Part shown: piece after piece, positions 50,518 to 59,218 of the stretch
How the letters are laid out: every line of letters starts with the position of its first letter
Numbering within the stretch: position 1 is the stretch's first letter
Source of the DNA: Thermoanaerobacter wiegelii Rt8.B1
Lineage (GTDB): Bacteria; Bacillota; Thermoanaerobacteria; Thermoanaerobacterales; Thermoanaerobacteraceae
Assembly: GCF_000147695.2 (NCBI RefSeq)
Contig: NC_015958.1
Span: 2,463,501 to 2,527,500, forward strand
DNA length: 64,000 nucleotides
Reading direction: 5' to 3'
Position numbers and translations under genes: made by a program
Notes under the pieces: model-generated
The model's input: the letters and a program-made list of their open reading frames with translations, nothing else
What the model was told of the DNA's origin: nothing
The model's database searches: none

Positions 50518-52020
50518 TTAATAGCTTTCTCCAAAAATCTTTTTATACAAATCTTCACCATAGCTTGTTTGAAGTGGTTTGCCTTCGGTTATTTTAAAAG
50601 TACGTTTTCCGTCGTTTCGTCTTTCGGCTCGTAAAAAAATAACATTCTCCAGTTTTTTATTATAAAAACTATAGGCAAATTCAAACAAATGTGTCACAAA
50701 GAAAACTTTGATGCGTTTTTCAATCAATGCAGTAATTATTTGCCTTGCAATTTCCGAACCTTCTCTTTCATTTGTCGCAGCAAATGATTCATTAAACAGT
50801 ACCATGGAATTTGGCTTTATATTGTCTACTATATCACTCATCCTGCTAAGCTCTTCATCAAGCTTTCCACTTTTCATGGTAGCATCTTCTTTCCGTTTAT
50901 AGTGGGTAAAAATCCCATCACATATGTTAGCAGAAAAATACTCGGCTGGCACAAACATACCACATTGCATCATCAACTGAGCCAAACCTATGCTTCGCAA
51001 AAAGGTAGATTTACCCCCTTGGTTAGCACCTGTAATTATTGCCAGATCTTTATTATCAGCATTTAAATCGTTGCCCACGATTTTTTGTTCCATTGTCAAA
51101 GCCAAACAGACATCGTATAATCCTTTAAAAGAATGCCTACGTTCACTGGATGCTACCGGAATAGGAAAAGACACCGGCTCTCCAATTTGGGCAAGTTTCT
51201 CATATAAATTCAAACAGCCAATGTAAAAAGCCAATTCAGTCCGTAATATGTTAAAAAAACTGAGAATATGATCAGCAGACTGAGCAAGTGCATTTGCCAC
51301 GAGGTTGATTCCTCTGTCTTTTAAGTCAGATAAAGCTCTTGCCCCGCTTTCATCGCGCTCACTTATATAAAAAGTATAAGCATCCGGTCTTTTTGAAAAA
51401 ATCCTGTCTATTAGACTTTGTTTTTTATCCTCCTGTTTGCGAAGAATATAATTGACGCCTTTATTGCCTTTACCCAACTCAGCACTGATCAAAATTCCAT
51501 CGCGAAATTCCAGTTCTTTTAAATGATTTTGGATACTTTCAAAATATTCATCATCAAGTTCTTTTTTGAGCATTGTAAAAAACCTTTTAAAGCCCTCTGA
51601 TTCGAATTTATCAGCATGTTGGTCGGCAATACTCTTTAGTTTTTTCAGCATTTCCATAAACATATGCAATACATCCATTGAGCTATGAAGTATAGCTGCA
51701 GGGTACCTGGTGAAAATGCTAAAATAATACTTTTTCTCGTTTTCAATTGCTTCTACTGCTATATTATAGATATTCCTAACAATGGAAGAATTTTTTAGAG
51801 AATCCTTCAGAACATCTTGGCGATATAATATTGTATCCAGATCACTATACACGCTGGATAAAACAGATTTTTTGGCTACTTCAAATAAAAAATTATCACC
51901 AAGGGACATAGCATTGAACAAAGTGTTTAATTCTAAATCCTGTATCAATGCTTCTTCGTTTGAGGGCAATTTTTGTTGCAGGTCAAAATCATGATCTCTA
52001 TACATAAGTAAAACTTTCAT
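50518..52020 (-). CDS. MutS-family ATPase, second of a pair
   Basis: A 500-residue protein with the MutS core and ATPase but no N-terminal mismatch-recognition domain. ITGANQGGKSTFLRSIGLAQ (about residue 331) is Walker A, VLFNESFAATNEREGSEIAR Walker B and signature, and FFVTHLFEFAYSF the switch. Its start overlaps the preceding paralogue by ATGA. Likely forms a heterodimer with it. It is controlled by the fluoride riboswitch upstream of the pair. Cellular role unknown. Confidence 0.8.
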   Translation of the reverse strand: MKVLLMYRDHDFDLQQKLPSNEEALIQDLELNTLFNAMSLGDNFLFEVAKKSVLSSVYSDLDTILYRQDVLKDSLKNSSIVRNIYNIAVEAIENEKKYYFSIFTRYPAAILHSSMDVLHMFMEMLKKLKSIADQHADKFESEGFKRFFTMLKKELDDEYFESIQNHLKELEFRDGILISAELGKGNKGVNYILRKQEDKKQSLIDRIFSKRPDAYTFYISERDESGARALSDLKDRGINLVANALAQSADHILSFFNILRTELAFYIGCLNLYEKLAQIGEPVSFPIPVASSERRHSFKGLYDVCLALTMEQKIVGNDLNADNKDLAIITGANQGGKSTFLRSIGLAQLMMQCGMFVPAEYFSANICDGIFTHYKRKEDATMKSGKLDEELSRMSDIVDNIKPNSMVLFNESFAATNEREGSEIARQIITALIEKRIKVFFVTHLFEFAYSFYNKKLENVIFLRAERRNDGKRTFKITEGKPLQTSYGEDLYKKIFGESY

Positions 52021-53552
52021 GATTTTATCCTCTCCTTTAAGCAGTTATACGTAAGCCTATATTTTTCAGCAATTGATATGGCGTATGAAAGCCCATCAGG
52101 AGGTCTTCTAACAATTTTATATGTGCGTAATGCCGGATTCTCAGGAACTACCGTACTGACCATACTTACAATTTTTTCGCTTAAGAATGCCAATTCATCT
52201 ATAAATGTTACCCAGACGCACAGCACATCTAATTGCATTATTTTTCCCATTATCTTCTTACTTAAAAATAATGCGTCTTTTGCTGTGGTAGATGTAAAAA
52301 TTTCATTCATTATTATAATACTGTTTGATGTGGCCTGGGCAAGAATATTGTAAATTCTAAGCAATTCATCTTCCAGTTTTCCACGAAGATCTTTAATATT
52401 TTCTTCCTTTTCAAAATGTGTAAATAGTTTATCAAAAAGAAAGAGTTGCGCTTCCTTTCCGGGAACAGGGCAGCCTATACTGGCCAAATAATGCAATTGT
52501 CCAAAAGTGCGTGCAAATGTTGTTTTGCCTCCCTGGTTCGGACCGGTAATTACAAATATACGCTCTTTACCTTTTAAATAAAAATCATTACAAACAACAG
52601 CCGAATTTTCGTTGATGAGTTTATAAGCCAGAGCTAAATCAAATCCTTCGTAATTATAAACTTCCTTGCATTTACTAGATATTTGCGGATAACAAAATTT
52701 TAGTCCAGCGCGCTTGAATAGTGCCATATATTCCAAATAAGCAATATAAAATTGTACTTCCCTATCAAAAGTAGCTATTGTCTCATCTAAATAATCACTA
52801 TTTTTCATACAATAATTATCAAGATTAGAAAATATATCATGATATAACTGAGCTACTAAATCCAATATTTTTGCTTCGACATGGTTCATATCTGGCCAAT
52901 CAGAAAATTTGACTTTATAATCCTTTGCTGCTTCCTGTTTGAATTTTTCAAACGTTTTTTCTACTTCTATACTGTAATCAATTTCAGATTCATATTTACG
53001 AACCGTCACACGGTTACCTTTTATTAACAAGCAATATTTTACTGTAGACAAATCAGCTTTAAGTTTTTTCGTTTCACTCAGTAGCAGCTGAAAACGGTCA
53101 GAATTAATATAATCTATCAAATATTGACGAAATGCTAAAAAACCACGAGATTTTAACTCTACAGAAGACAAGTCTTCTACTAAATCAGTAATTGCATCAC
53201 AGTAGATTTCTACAGCATCCAAAAACCATCTTTCTTTCTGGTATTTGTAGTAAAGTTTGTCTGCTTGAGCAAGGTGTTTGCGCATTTCTTGCATTTTTTC
53301 CGCAAATGATTTTATATCCTCAAGCAAAACTTCATTTTCAAGATCTTGCATTATTTCATGGCGATACTTGATAGTATCAATATCGTTTAAAGGAGTGTAA
53401 AAAAACAGTTTTAAATTATATTCTTCTTTGCCTCTTGTTATGACATCTATAATTTGATCAAGATTTAAGTCAACAAAAAAATCAGGCGCTTCGAATGTTT
53501 CTTTTTTTACTCCATCTTCGTTTTTTTCAAATAATATGCTATGGAAAGGCAT
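52017..53552 (-). CDS. MutS-family ATPase, first of a pair
   Basis: A 511-residue paralogue of the downstream gene, from ATG 53552 (GGGAGGT upstream). The longer frame to 53612 starts inside the riboswitch terminator and is rejected. VITGPNQGGKTTFARTFGQL is Walker A, IIIMNEIFTSTTAKDALFLS Walker B, and WVTFIDELAFLSE the switch. There is no mismatch-binding or endonuclease domain. It is first in the transcript after the fluoride switch. Confidence 0.8.
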   Translation of the reverse strand: MPFHSILFEKNEDGVKKETFEAPDFFVDLNLDQIIDVITRGKEEYNLKLFFYTPLNDIDTIKYRHEIMQDLENEVLLEDIKSFAEKMQEMRKHLAQADKLYYKYQKERWFLDAVEIYCDAITDLVEDLSSVELKSRGFLAFRQYLIDYINSDRFQLLLSETKKLKADLSTVKYCLLIKGNRVTVRKYESEIDYSIEVEKTFEKFKQEAAKDYKVKFSDWPDMNHVEAKILDLVAQLYHDIFSNLDNYCMKNSDYLDETIATFDREVQFYIAYLEYMALFKRAGLKFCYPQISSKCKEVYNYEGFDLALAYKLINENSAVVCNDFYLKGKERIFVITGPNQGGKTTFARTFGQLHYLASIGCPVPGKEAQLFLFDKLFTHFEKEENIKDLRGKLEDELLRIYNILAQATSNSIIIMNEIFTSTTAKDALFLSKKIMGKIMQLDVLCVWVTFIDELAFLSEKIVSMVSTVVPENPALRTYKIVRRPPDGLSYAISIAEKYRLTYNCLKERIKS

Positions 53553-53597
53553 AAGAAAGTACCTCCCTTTCAAAGTTGCAGGCAAATGCACTAAATA

Positions 53598-53690
53598 TAA
53601 AAAAGCTGACAACCCCTACGTTTTTACCGTAGAAGCCATCAGCTGTTTATCAGCAGTTCGGATTTTCCAAAAGGGGGCTTCATCCCTTTT
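53598..53690 (-). ncRNA. Fluoride (crcB-motif) riboswitch with terminator
   Basis: The minus-strand leader reads GGGATGAAGCCCCC, then CCGAACTGCTG, ATAAA, CAGCTGATGGCTTCTACGG. It matches the fluoride riboswitch core known from Thermotoga (GATGAGGCC…AACTGCC…GGCTGATGGCCTCTAC). P1 pairs AAAAGGG with CCCTTTT, and a GCTG/CAGC stem follows. A hairpin with CTACG/CGTAG and a TTTTTT run lies right after, giving an on-switch: fluoride binding should prevent termination. It sits 46 bases before the MutS-like gene start. Confidence 0.88.
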
Positions 53691-53940
53691 TGAATATTAT
53701 ATCACTTTTTTATGAAGCCTGCAAGAATATGTGAAAATTTACTTCAAAGCATAATGTTTATGTTTATTTGTTTAAAATAAAAAGATTTTTGTATTGTTTT
53801 ATATCCAAATTTTGTAATACTGCTTATTATTCTATAAGTAAACTTAACAATATAAAATACTTGATATCATTATTTTGTAGTATAATGATAATATGAGAAA
53901 AATAAATATTCATTCATTTTATGTTTTGGGAGGGATCTTA
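53691..53940. other. Divergent promoter region
   Basis: AT-rich DNA between the fluoride riboswitch (minus) and the ClC gene (plus). It should contain both promoters; a TATAAT-type -10 lies near 53881-53886 for the ClC gene. No further gene is seen. Confidence 0.35.
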
Positions 53941-55506
53941 TTGAATAAAGGTAAAAGTATAACATTCAATACTTTAATACATTGGGAAGAATTTCGCAAG
54001 CGTATTATAGTTGAAGGCATTATAACAGGTTTCTTTGTTGGATTGATTATTGCTATTTTAAGATATATTCTTGAAAAAACAAATATTCTTGTAATAAGTG
54101 TATACAAAATTCTTCATACAAATCCTTACTTGTTAATTGGCTGGATAATTTTCCTTTCTCTAATAGGCTTATTATTGGGTATAATAGTGAAAAAAGAACC
54201 TATGATAAGCGGTAGCGGTATACCTCAAGTTGAAGGCATGATTATCGGTTATATAAAAGTTAATTGGTTTCGAGTTTTATTGTTAAAGCTCATAGGTACT
54301 ATTTTAGCGATAGGTGCAGGACTTTCTTTAGGGCGTGAAGGTCCATGTGTGCAAATTGGTTCTTCAATCGGACAAGGAATAAGTAGGTTGTTTGGTAGAT
54401 TTAGAGTTGAAGAAAAATACCTTCTTACATGCGGAGCTAGTGCAGGGCTTGCAGCAGCTTTTAATGCACCACTCGCAGGAGTTATTTTTGCTCTTGAAGA
54501 ACTGCATAAAAATTTCTCACCATTGGTACTTGTATCTAGTATGGTTTCATCACTTACATCAACTTTTGTAGCTGGTGAATTATTAGGAATCAAACCTATT
54601 TTTAATCTGAAAAATCTAGCAGTAATGCCGCTTAATAATTATCTTTATCTTATTTTACTTGGAATTATCGTTGGTTTATGTGGAATCGTATTTAATAAAA
54701 CTCTTTTAAAGACTCAAGATATATACAACATGTTAAAAATAAAATCACATGTGAAACCAATAATACCTCTTATTATATCTGTTGCAGTTGGACTATGGGT
54801 ACCTATGGCGCTTGGCGGCGGTGAAGGTCTTGTCGATACATTAAGCAATAATAGTTTTAGTTTAAAATTTTTAATTTTGCTATTAATTGTTAAATTTTTA
54901 TTTACTATGGTAAGCTATGGCTCAGGTGTACCAGGAGGTATTTTTATGCCTCTCCTTATAATAGGTTCACTGATTGGCAACATATACGGAACTGTAATAA
55001 TCAACATAATGCATATAAACCCTATTTATATCAAAAATTTTATTGTATTTGCTATGGCAGGATATTTTGCTGCTATAGTTAGGGCACCGATAACAGGTAG
55101 TTTGCTCGTAACTGAAATGACCGGTTCATTTTCTCATTTGTTGGCCCTAAGCACTGTCTCTATAACAGCATACCTTTCATCAGATTTGTTCTCAAATATG
55201 CCGATTTATGAATCTTTGTTAGAACGTCTGCCAATAAAGAAAGGACAAAAATCTATTACCGCCAATAAAAAAAGAAAGACGATTTTCGAAATGCCTGTTT
55301 GTGTAGGCTCAAGTTTAGATGGCAAAAAATTAAAGGATATTAGTTTGCCCCAAAGTTGCTTACTTGTTGGCATAAAGAGGGGAACGCATGAATTAATACC
55401 AAAGGGAAATACGAAAATTCTAGCCGGCGATTATCTAGTAGTCCTTGCAGATGAAGATAAAGCTACAGAAATTAGAGAAATTTTGTTGAATATGACACAG
55501 AAGTGA
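53941..55506 (+). CDS. ClC-family chloride/proton antiporter with RCK_C tail
   Basis: A 521-residue protein from TTG 53941 (GGGAGGG upstream; ATG 53893 lacks a site). Selectivity motifs are canonical: GSGIPQVEG, GREGPCVQIG (gating Glu), the EE pair in FALEELHKNF, and GSGVPGGIFMP. A TrkA-C/RCK_C domain ends the protein (SLPQSCLLVGIKRGTHELIPKG). It likely exchanges chloride for protons. The motifs do not look like the fluoride-specific ClC-F group, despite the riboswitch next door. Confidence 0.85.
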   Translation: MNKGKSITFNTLIHWEEFRKRIIVEGIITGFFVGLIIAILRYILEKTNILVISVYKILHTNPYLLIGWIIFLSLIGLLLGIIVKKEPMISGSGIPQVEGMIIGYIKVNWFRVLLLKLIGTILAIGAGLSLGREGPCVQIGSSIGQGISRLFGRFRVEEKYLLTCGASAGLAAAFNAPLAGVIFALEELHKNFSPLVLVSSMVSSLTSTFVAGELLGIKPIFNLKNLAVMPLNNYLYLILLGIIVGLCGIVFNKTLLKTQDIYNMLKIKSHVKPIIPLIISVAVGLWVPMALGGGEGLVDTLSNNSFSLKFLILLLIVKFLFTMVSYGSGVPGGIFMPLLIIGSLIGNIYGTVIINIMHINPIYIKNFIVFAMAGYFAAIVRAPITGSLLVTEMTGSFSHLLALSTVSITAYLSSDLFSNMPIYESLLERLPIKKGQKSITANKKRKTIFEMPVCVGSSLDGKKLKDISLPQSCLLVGIKRGTHELIPKGNTKILAGDYLVVLADEDKATEIREILLNMTQK

Positions 55507-55516
55507 ACAAATCTTA

Positions 55517-55577
55517 AATAAACACGGGGACGGTTTCTTTGTCCGAGTCGGACAAATGAACCGTCCCCGTGTTTATT
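55517..55577. repeat. Long GGGGACGGTT palindrome
   Basis: Two arms of about 29 bases beginning AATAAACACGGGGACGGTT pair almost perfectly around TTTGTCCGA-G-TCGGACAAA. The GGGGACGG…CCGTCCCC core is typical of short palindromic repeats scattered in Firmicute genomes. It ends where a vapC fragment begins. Confidence 0.7.
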
Positions 55578-55582
55578 GGGAA

Positions 55583-55718
55583 AAAGGGAATCACCATTCG
55601 CAGCACTATAGATTTACTCATAGCACAAACAGCCATTGAAAACAATTTATATTTGTTGCACGATGATAAAACTTTTTCTTTAATTGCACAAGTTGATGAA
55701 AGATTAAAAGAGTACTAA
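55583..55718 (+). pseudogene. 3' fragment of a second vapC
   Basis: It encodes KKGITIRSTIDLLIAQTAIE NNLYLLHDDKTFSLIAQVDE RLKEY and a stop, nearly identical to the end of vapC at 50255-50388. There is no start codon or upstream half; the fragment joins directly to the palindrome. It is a duplication remnant or the edge of a rearrangement. Confidence 0.8.
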
Positions 55719-55762
55719 AAAGAAGTCTGTATAAAAAAGTGGCAGCCTTTTTTATTATGTAT

Positions 55763-56632
55763 TTATTGCACTGGAAGAACTTCAGCAGCACGTTCCAATT
55801 CGTAACCTTCCGGAGTAACCATTCGAAAAAGCATTATTCGGCTCTTTGTTTCTTTATCCACCATTATCCCAGCATCACTATAGTTTATCCTCACCGTTTG
55901 GTAACCTTGAAGTTGAGGTTCAACTACCACCAACCATTCATCATCCAATCGGTAGATTTCTTTAACCTTATGAGATAATAGCCATAGTTCAAAAGAATGT
56001 GATGAATTAAAAGAACTGCCGACTGGTTTTTCCCAGTCTTCTGAAAATCCAATCATGTAATACAACCCTGCTCCTTCAGAAAGTCCTCCGGTATAAATGA
56101 AAAAGTTGCGTTGAGCACAACTAATAAGTTGTGTTATGTCACTATATTTTCCTCCCATAAAGGTACTATGCCAAGCTTTAGAGTAAATAGGTCGAATCCA
56201 GCTATCATCTTCGCTGGTAATTTCAAAAGGAACTTTACAACCAAGCGAACGGATATCTTGAATAGAATGAATCTTATTTTGTTCTAAGAACTGTTTAATT
56301 TGTTCTCTGTTCCAATCGTTCACTATTGTGTTAGGTTGTTCTGGCTCAATGGCATGTAACCTCTCCAACAGCTTTGAAGTTATTTTTACTGTATAACCTT
56401 CACTGCTCTGTTCCAACTGGACATCAGCACCTAATGCTTTAGCAATCCACTTTACAGGGACCATAGTTCTTCCGTTAATAATTTGCGGTGGAACGTCTGG
56501 TTTGATTTCTTGGCCGTTAACAATAATCTTAATATGATTAGAAATCTTAATATTATTAGATGCGAAAACACCTGCAGCAAAGGCTAGTAGTAACATAACA
56601 ACACCTGTAACTACTGACCACTTTTTCATCAC
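55763..56632 (-). CDS. Secreted copper-amine-oxidase-N-domain protein
   Basis: A 289-residue protein: signal peptide (VVTGVVMLLLAFAAGVFASN), then a Cu_amine_oxidN1 domain (IKIIVNGQEIKPDVPPQIIN GRTMVPVKWIAKALGADVQL, residues 32-75) that in Firmicutes binds cell-wall material or is structural. The rest is a roughly 190-residue unassigned domain. Its promoter carries the same Pho-box-like repeats as the lipoprotein gene at 49284. Confidence 0.65.
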   Translation of the reverse strand: MMKKWSVVTGVVMLLLAFAAGVFASNNIKISNHIKIIVNGQEIKPDVPPQIINGRTMVPVKWIAKALGADVQLEQSSEGYTVKITSKLLERLHAIEPEQPNTIVNDWNREQIKQFLEQNKIHSIQDIRSLGCKVPFEITSEDDSWIRPIYSKAWHSTFMGGKYSDITQLISCAQRNFFIYTGGLSEGAGLYYMIGFSEDWEKPVGSSFNSSHSFELWLLSHKVKEIYRLDDEWLVVVEPQLQGYQTVRINYSDAGIMVDKETKSRIMLFRMVTPEGYELERAAEVLPVQ

Positions 56633-56677
56633 TGGTAAAATCCCCCTGCTTTTATTTTTTATTTCATTATACCACTT

Positions 56678-56732
56678 TAAATGTTAAAATTTATTAAAAA
56701 ATTATTAAGTTTTGGTTACAAAATGGTTACAG
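56678..56732 (-). promoter_or_regulatory. Tandem 11-bp Pho-box-like repeats, copy 2
   Basis: A minus-strand block nearly identical to 49649-49702: TGTAACC, TGTAACC, TTAATA, TTAATA, TTAACA at 11-bp spacing, followed by GGTATAATG as -10. About 45 bases lie before the gene start at 56632. Confidence 0.55.
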
Positions 56733-56873
56733 AGTAAATTGTTCCTTCCCTAGTATCCTTAGTATAAAGTACATAGGTATACTTGTATCATTCTAAAAAC
56801 AATCACTTATCCAACAAGATATAATCTTATCCGAGAACCAAACTCTTTCCACAATCATCTATAAAGTGAGAAG

Positions 56874-56887
56874 GTCATCCGGATGAC
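56874..56887. promoter_or_regulatory. Palindrome before the sigma-factor gene
   Basis: GTCATCCGGATGAC, a perfect 14-bp palindrome, stands 30 bases before the TTG start of the ECF sigma gene. It could be an operator; no T run follows. Confidence 0.35.
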
Positions 56888-56917
56888 TCATCTCATCGCA
56901 AAATAGGAGGTGTAAGA

Positions 56918-57451
56918 TTGGAAATCATACAAGAAGTAAAGAAAGCCAAGCAAGGAGACAAGTCTTCCTTTGCAAAACTCATATACCATTTTGAAAAAGA
57001 CATGTATATAGTGGCAAAAAGCATATTGCAGGACGACAATGACTGTGCTGATGCCGTATCTGAAACTGTACTAAAAGCTTATGAGTCTATTTCTCAATTA
57101 AAACATCCAAAGTATTTTAAAACATGGCTTATGAAAATTTTAGTAAACAATTGCTACCAAATAAAACGCCTCCAGAAAAGAGTAATAACAGTAGATGACT
57201 TCCCTGATATTCCTGTACCCCAGGAAGAATACAACAACACAGAATTGTATCAAGTGTTAAACAAATTAGAAGATGATTTAAAAGTAATAGTGGTAATGTA
57301 TTATTTACAAGACATGTCAGTTAAAGAAATTTCTAAAATATTGGATATTCCGGCGGGTACTGTAAAGTCACGACTTTCAAGGGCACGAAAGCGAATGAGA
57401 GAAATATTAAGTTTGGAGGGAGGTAATGTATCCTATGAACCGAAAATTTGA
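56918..57451 (+). CDS. ECF-type RNA polymerase sigma factor
   Basis: A 177-residue protein (TTG start, TAGGAGGTG upstream). Region 2 has GDKSSFAKLIYHFEKDMYIV and DCADAVSETVLKAYESI; region 4 has LPEDLKVIVVMYYLQDMSVK-like residues, with EISKILDIPAGTVKSRLSRA RKRM as the -35 binding helix-turn-helix. Its stop overlaps the anti-sigma gene, so the pair is stoichiometric. Confidence 0.9.
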   Translation: MEIIQEVKKAKQGDKSSFAKLIYHFEKDMYIVAKSILQDDNDCADAVSETVLKAYESISQLKHPKYFKTWLMKILVNNCYQIKRLQKRVITVDDFPDIPVPQEEYNNTELYQVLNKLEDDLKVIVVMYYLQDMSVKEISKILDIPAGTVKSRLSRARKRMREILSLEGGNVSYEPKI

Positions 57452-58523
57452 CAGACAAATACGTGACCTTTTGCAAAAGAGCAATATTGAAGTGCCTGAA
57501 AACTTTCATAAAAGAATAGAAAATACCTTAAATATGATAAAAGAAAGGAAAGGAGACAACAAAGTGCCAAAAAATACTACTTCTAAGAAAATCACCTTAG
57601 GAGCACTTTTAAAAGTAGCTTCACTGTTAATCGTAACAATACTAACAATAGGAATAATAGACCCTGCTATAGGAAAAAACATACCTATAATCGATTCAGT
57701 ATTTGAATATCTTTCAAATAGAGGTATAGAAAAGACTGAATATCAAAAATATACTGTAGGAATAGGTGCTTCACAAATCTCTAAAGGCGTTGAAGTGACA
57801 CTGAATGAAGCGGCTTTTGATGGATCCAGATTGGTGGTGGGATATATAATAAAAGCTAACCATCTCCCAAAAAAAATAGAAAAAGATAAAATTTTTGTTG
57901 ATAGCAGTGCTGAAACAGCAATAAATAATGAAAATTTATCTGCTGGTAGTAACACTGTTTCAGGAATCTTAACTAATGACAATACTTTTATAGCATCGGC
58001 AAAATATGAACTTGTAAGAGGATATCTCGATAAAATCCCTTCTTCTATAGATGTAAAAATAAACATAAGAGAAATAACTTTTTATGAAGGAACAAATAGA
58101 CACACTATTAAAGGCAATTGGAATTTCAATTTTACAATTCCTGCCTCCAAAACTAAAGTAGATTTAAAAATACTCGAACCAAAAATTGTAATCAATGACA
58201 AGTTAGGTAAAATCAAATTTAATAAAATAATTCTTTCACCTTTCTCCACCAGCATAGAAATTGAAGCTCCACAAGACCCTGTAGTAGGTTGGTACGAATA
58301 CACAGACGAATATCAATATATGCAGCCAAGTCTATGGACTGTAACTGATGATAAAGGCAATATCCTAAAGTGGGAAGCAGAGTATAATCTTTTTGATATA
58401 AATGGCAAAGTAGAAAAAGACAAAGCCTATCCCAGATTAATAAAATTCTCTCCTGTCAGCTCCGATACTGCATATATAAATATCAAATCCAGTAAATTTG
58501 AAGTAAAATTGCCTGTAAAATAA
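57426..58523 (+). CDS. DUF4179-type anti-sigma factor
   Basis: A 365-residue protein. Residues 1-50 are cytoplasmic and would bind the sigma factor; one membrane helix (LKVASLLIVTILTIGIID, about 62-79) is followed by an outside DUF4179 domain (EKTEYQKYTVGIGASQISKG VEVTLNEAAFDGSRLVVGYI). It overlaps the sigma gene by 26 bases. An inner ATG at 57435 is an alternative start. Confidence 0.8.
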   Translation: MYPMNRKFDRQIRDLLQKSNIEVPENFHKRIENTLNMIKERKGDNKVPKNTTSKKITLGALLKVASLLIVTILTIGIIDPAIGKNIPIIDSVFEYLSNRGIEKTEYQKYTVGIGASQISKGVEVTLNEAAFDGSRLVVGYIIKANHLPKKIEKDKIFVDSSAETAINNENLSAGSNTVSGILTNDNTFIASAKYELVRGYLDKIPSSIDVKINIREITFYEGTNRHTIKGNWNFNFTIPASKTKVDLKILEPKIVINDKLGKIKFNKIILSPFSTSIEIEAPQDPVVGWYEYTDEYQYMQPSLWTVTDDKGNILKWEAEYNLFDINGKVEKDKAYPRLIKFSPVSSDTAYINIKSSKFEVKLPVK

Positions 58524-58530
58524 CACTTAA

Positions 58531-58567
58531 ATAGGGGGCCGGTTCTTTTAACAAAGAACTGCCCCTA
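58531..58567. terminator. Terminator between convergent operons
   Basis: An ATAGGGG-GGTTCTTT / AAAGAAC-GCCCCTAT imperfect stem around TAAC. It serves the anti-sigma gene and the convergent ABC operon. Related to the GGGGACGGTTCTTT palindrome family. Confidence 0.6.
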
Positions 58568-58576
58568 TCTATATTA

Positions 58577-59218
58577 TTAAAACTCCCTATTTTTATAAAA
58601 CTTAACAGATAATAAACATGAAACCGTCAGTATAATAAGCGCTAAAGCAGTTATAAACAACATTTTCGCTGTATCTGATTGATTCATTATAAAAGATACA
58701 ATATTTTGAAACCAATCATATTTTCCAAAAAGTCTTATAACATAAGATATGCCATAAGAAAACCCAAAAATCAAAATAATGTACATAATCCCAGAAAAAC
58801 CATGTCCAAATTTAAACATTAAAGGAAGGTATATGCCATTTAGAAAACTCACCGCCAGTATGCCGTAAATTACAGCTTTAAAATTGATAGGATATACATG
58901 AATAGGAAAGCCTAGTACTTTTGTGGCTGCTGCAACTAACAAATAAATAGCTATGCCTATTGCTGAATAGACAAATATAGACAGGTATTTTGCCAATACA
59001 ATTTCATGCCTTCTTAGAGGCAAACTATTTAACAAAATATCAGCTTTGTTTGTCTCATCAGCTGAGCTTGCAATTATCATTCCCATGTATGTCATACCTG
59101 CCATTATTCCTACCGCTGCGAAATTTCGGAAAGTCGGCACCCATACCATAAGAAAAGCAGCAGTAAGCAGTAAAATTTTTTTGCTTATCAGTATATCCTT
59201 TAAAATCAAACTGAACAT
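58577..59218 (-). CDS. ABC-2 transporter permease
   Basis: A 213-residue membrane protein with six helices, a YhcI/ABC2-like start (MFSLILKDILISKKILLLTA AFLMVWVP) and the loop ADILLNSLPLRRHEIVLAKYLS common in this permease type. It overlaps the ATPase gene by 13 bases. It likely works with it in export of a peptide, lipid or cell-envelope stress agent. Confidence 0.8.
   Translation of the reverse strand: MFSLILKDILISKKILLLTAAFLMVWVPTFRNFAAVGIMAGMTYMGMIIASSADETNKADILLNSLPLRRHEIVLAKYLSIFVYSAIGIAIYLLVAAATKVLGFPIHVYPINFKAVIYGILAVSFLNGIYLPLMFKFGHGFSGIMYIILIFGFSYGISYVIRLFGKYDWFQNIVSFIMNQSDTAKMLFITALALIILTVSCLLSVKFYKNREF

Noticed and set aside
53553-53612. Longer N-terminus for the first MutS-like protein
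   Set aside because: The extension would be encoded by the riboswitch terminator and has no ribosome site; a strong one precedes ATG 53552.
53941-55506. ClC protein as a fluoride-specific exporter
   Set aside because: Its selectivity motifs GSGIP, GREGP and GGIFMP and the proton glutamate are those of chloride/proton antiporters, and the riboswitch points the other way.
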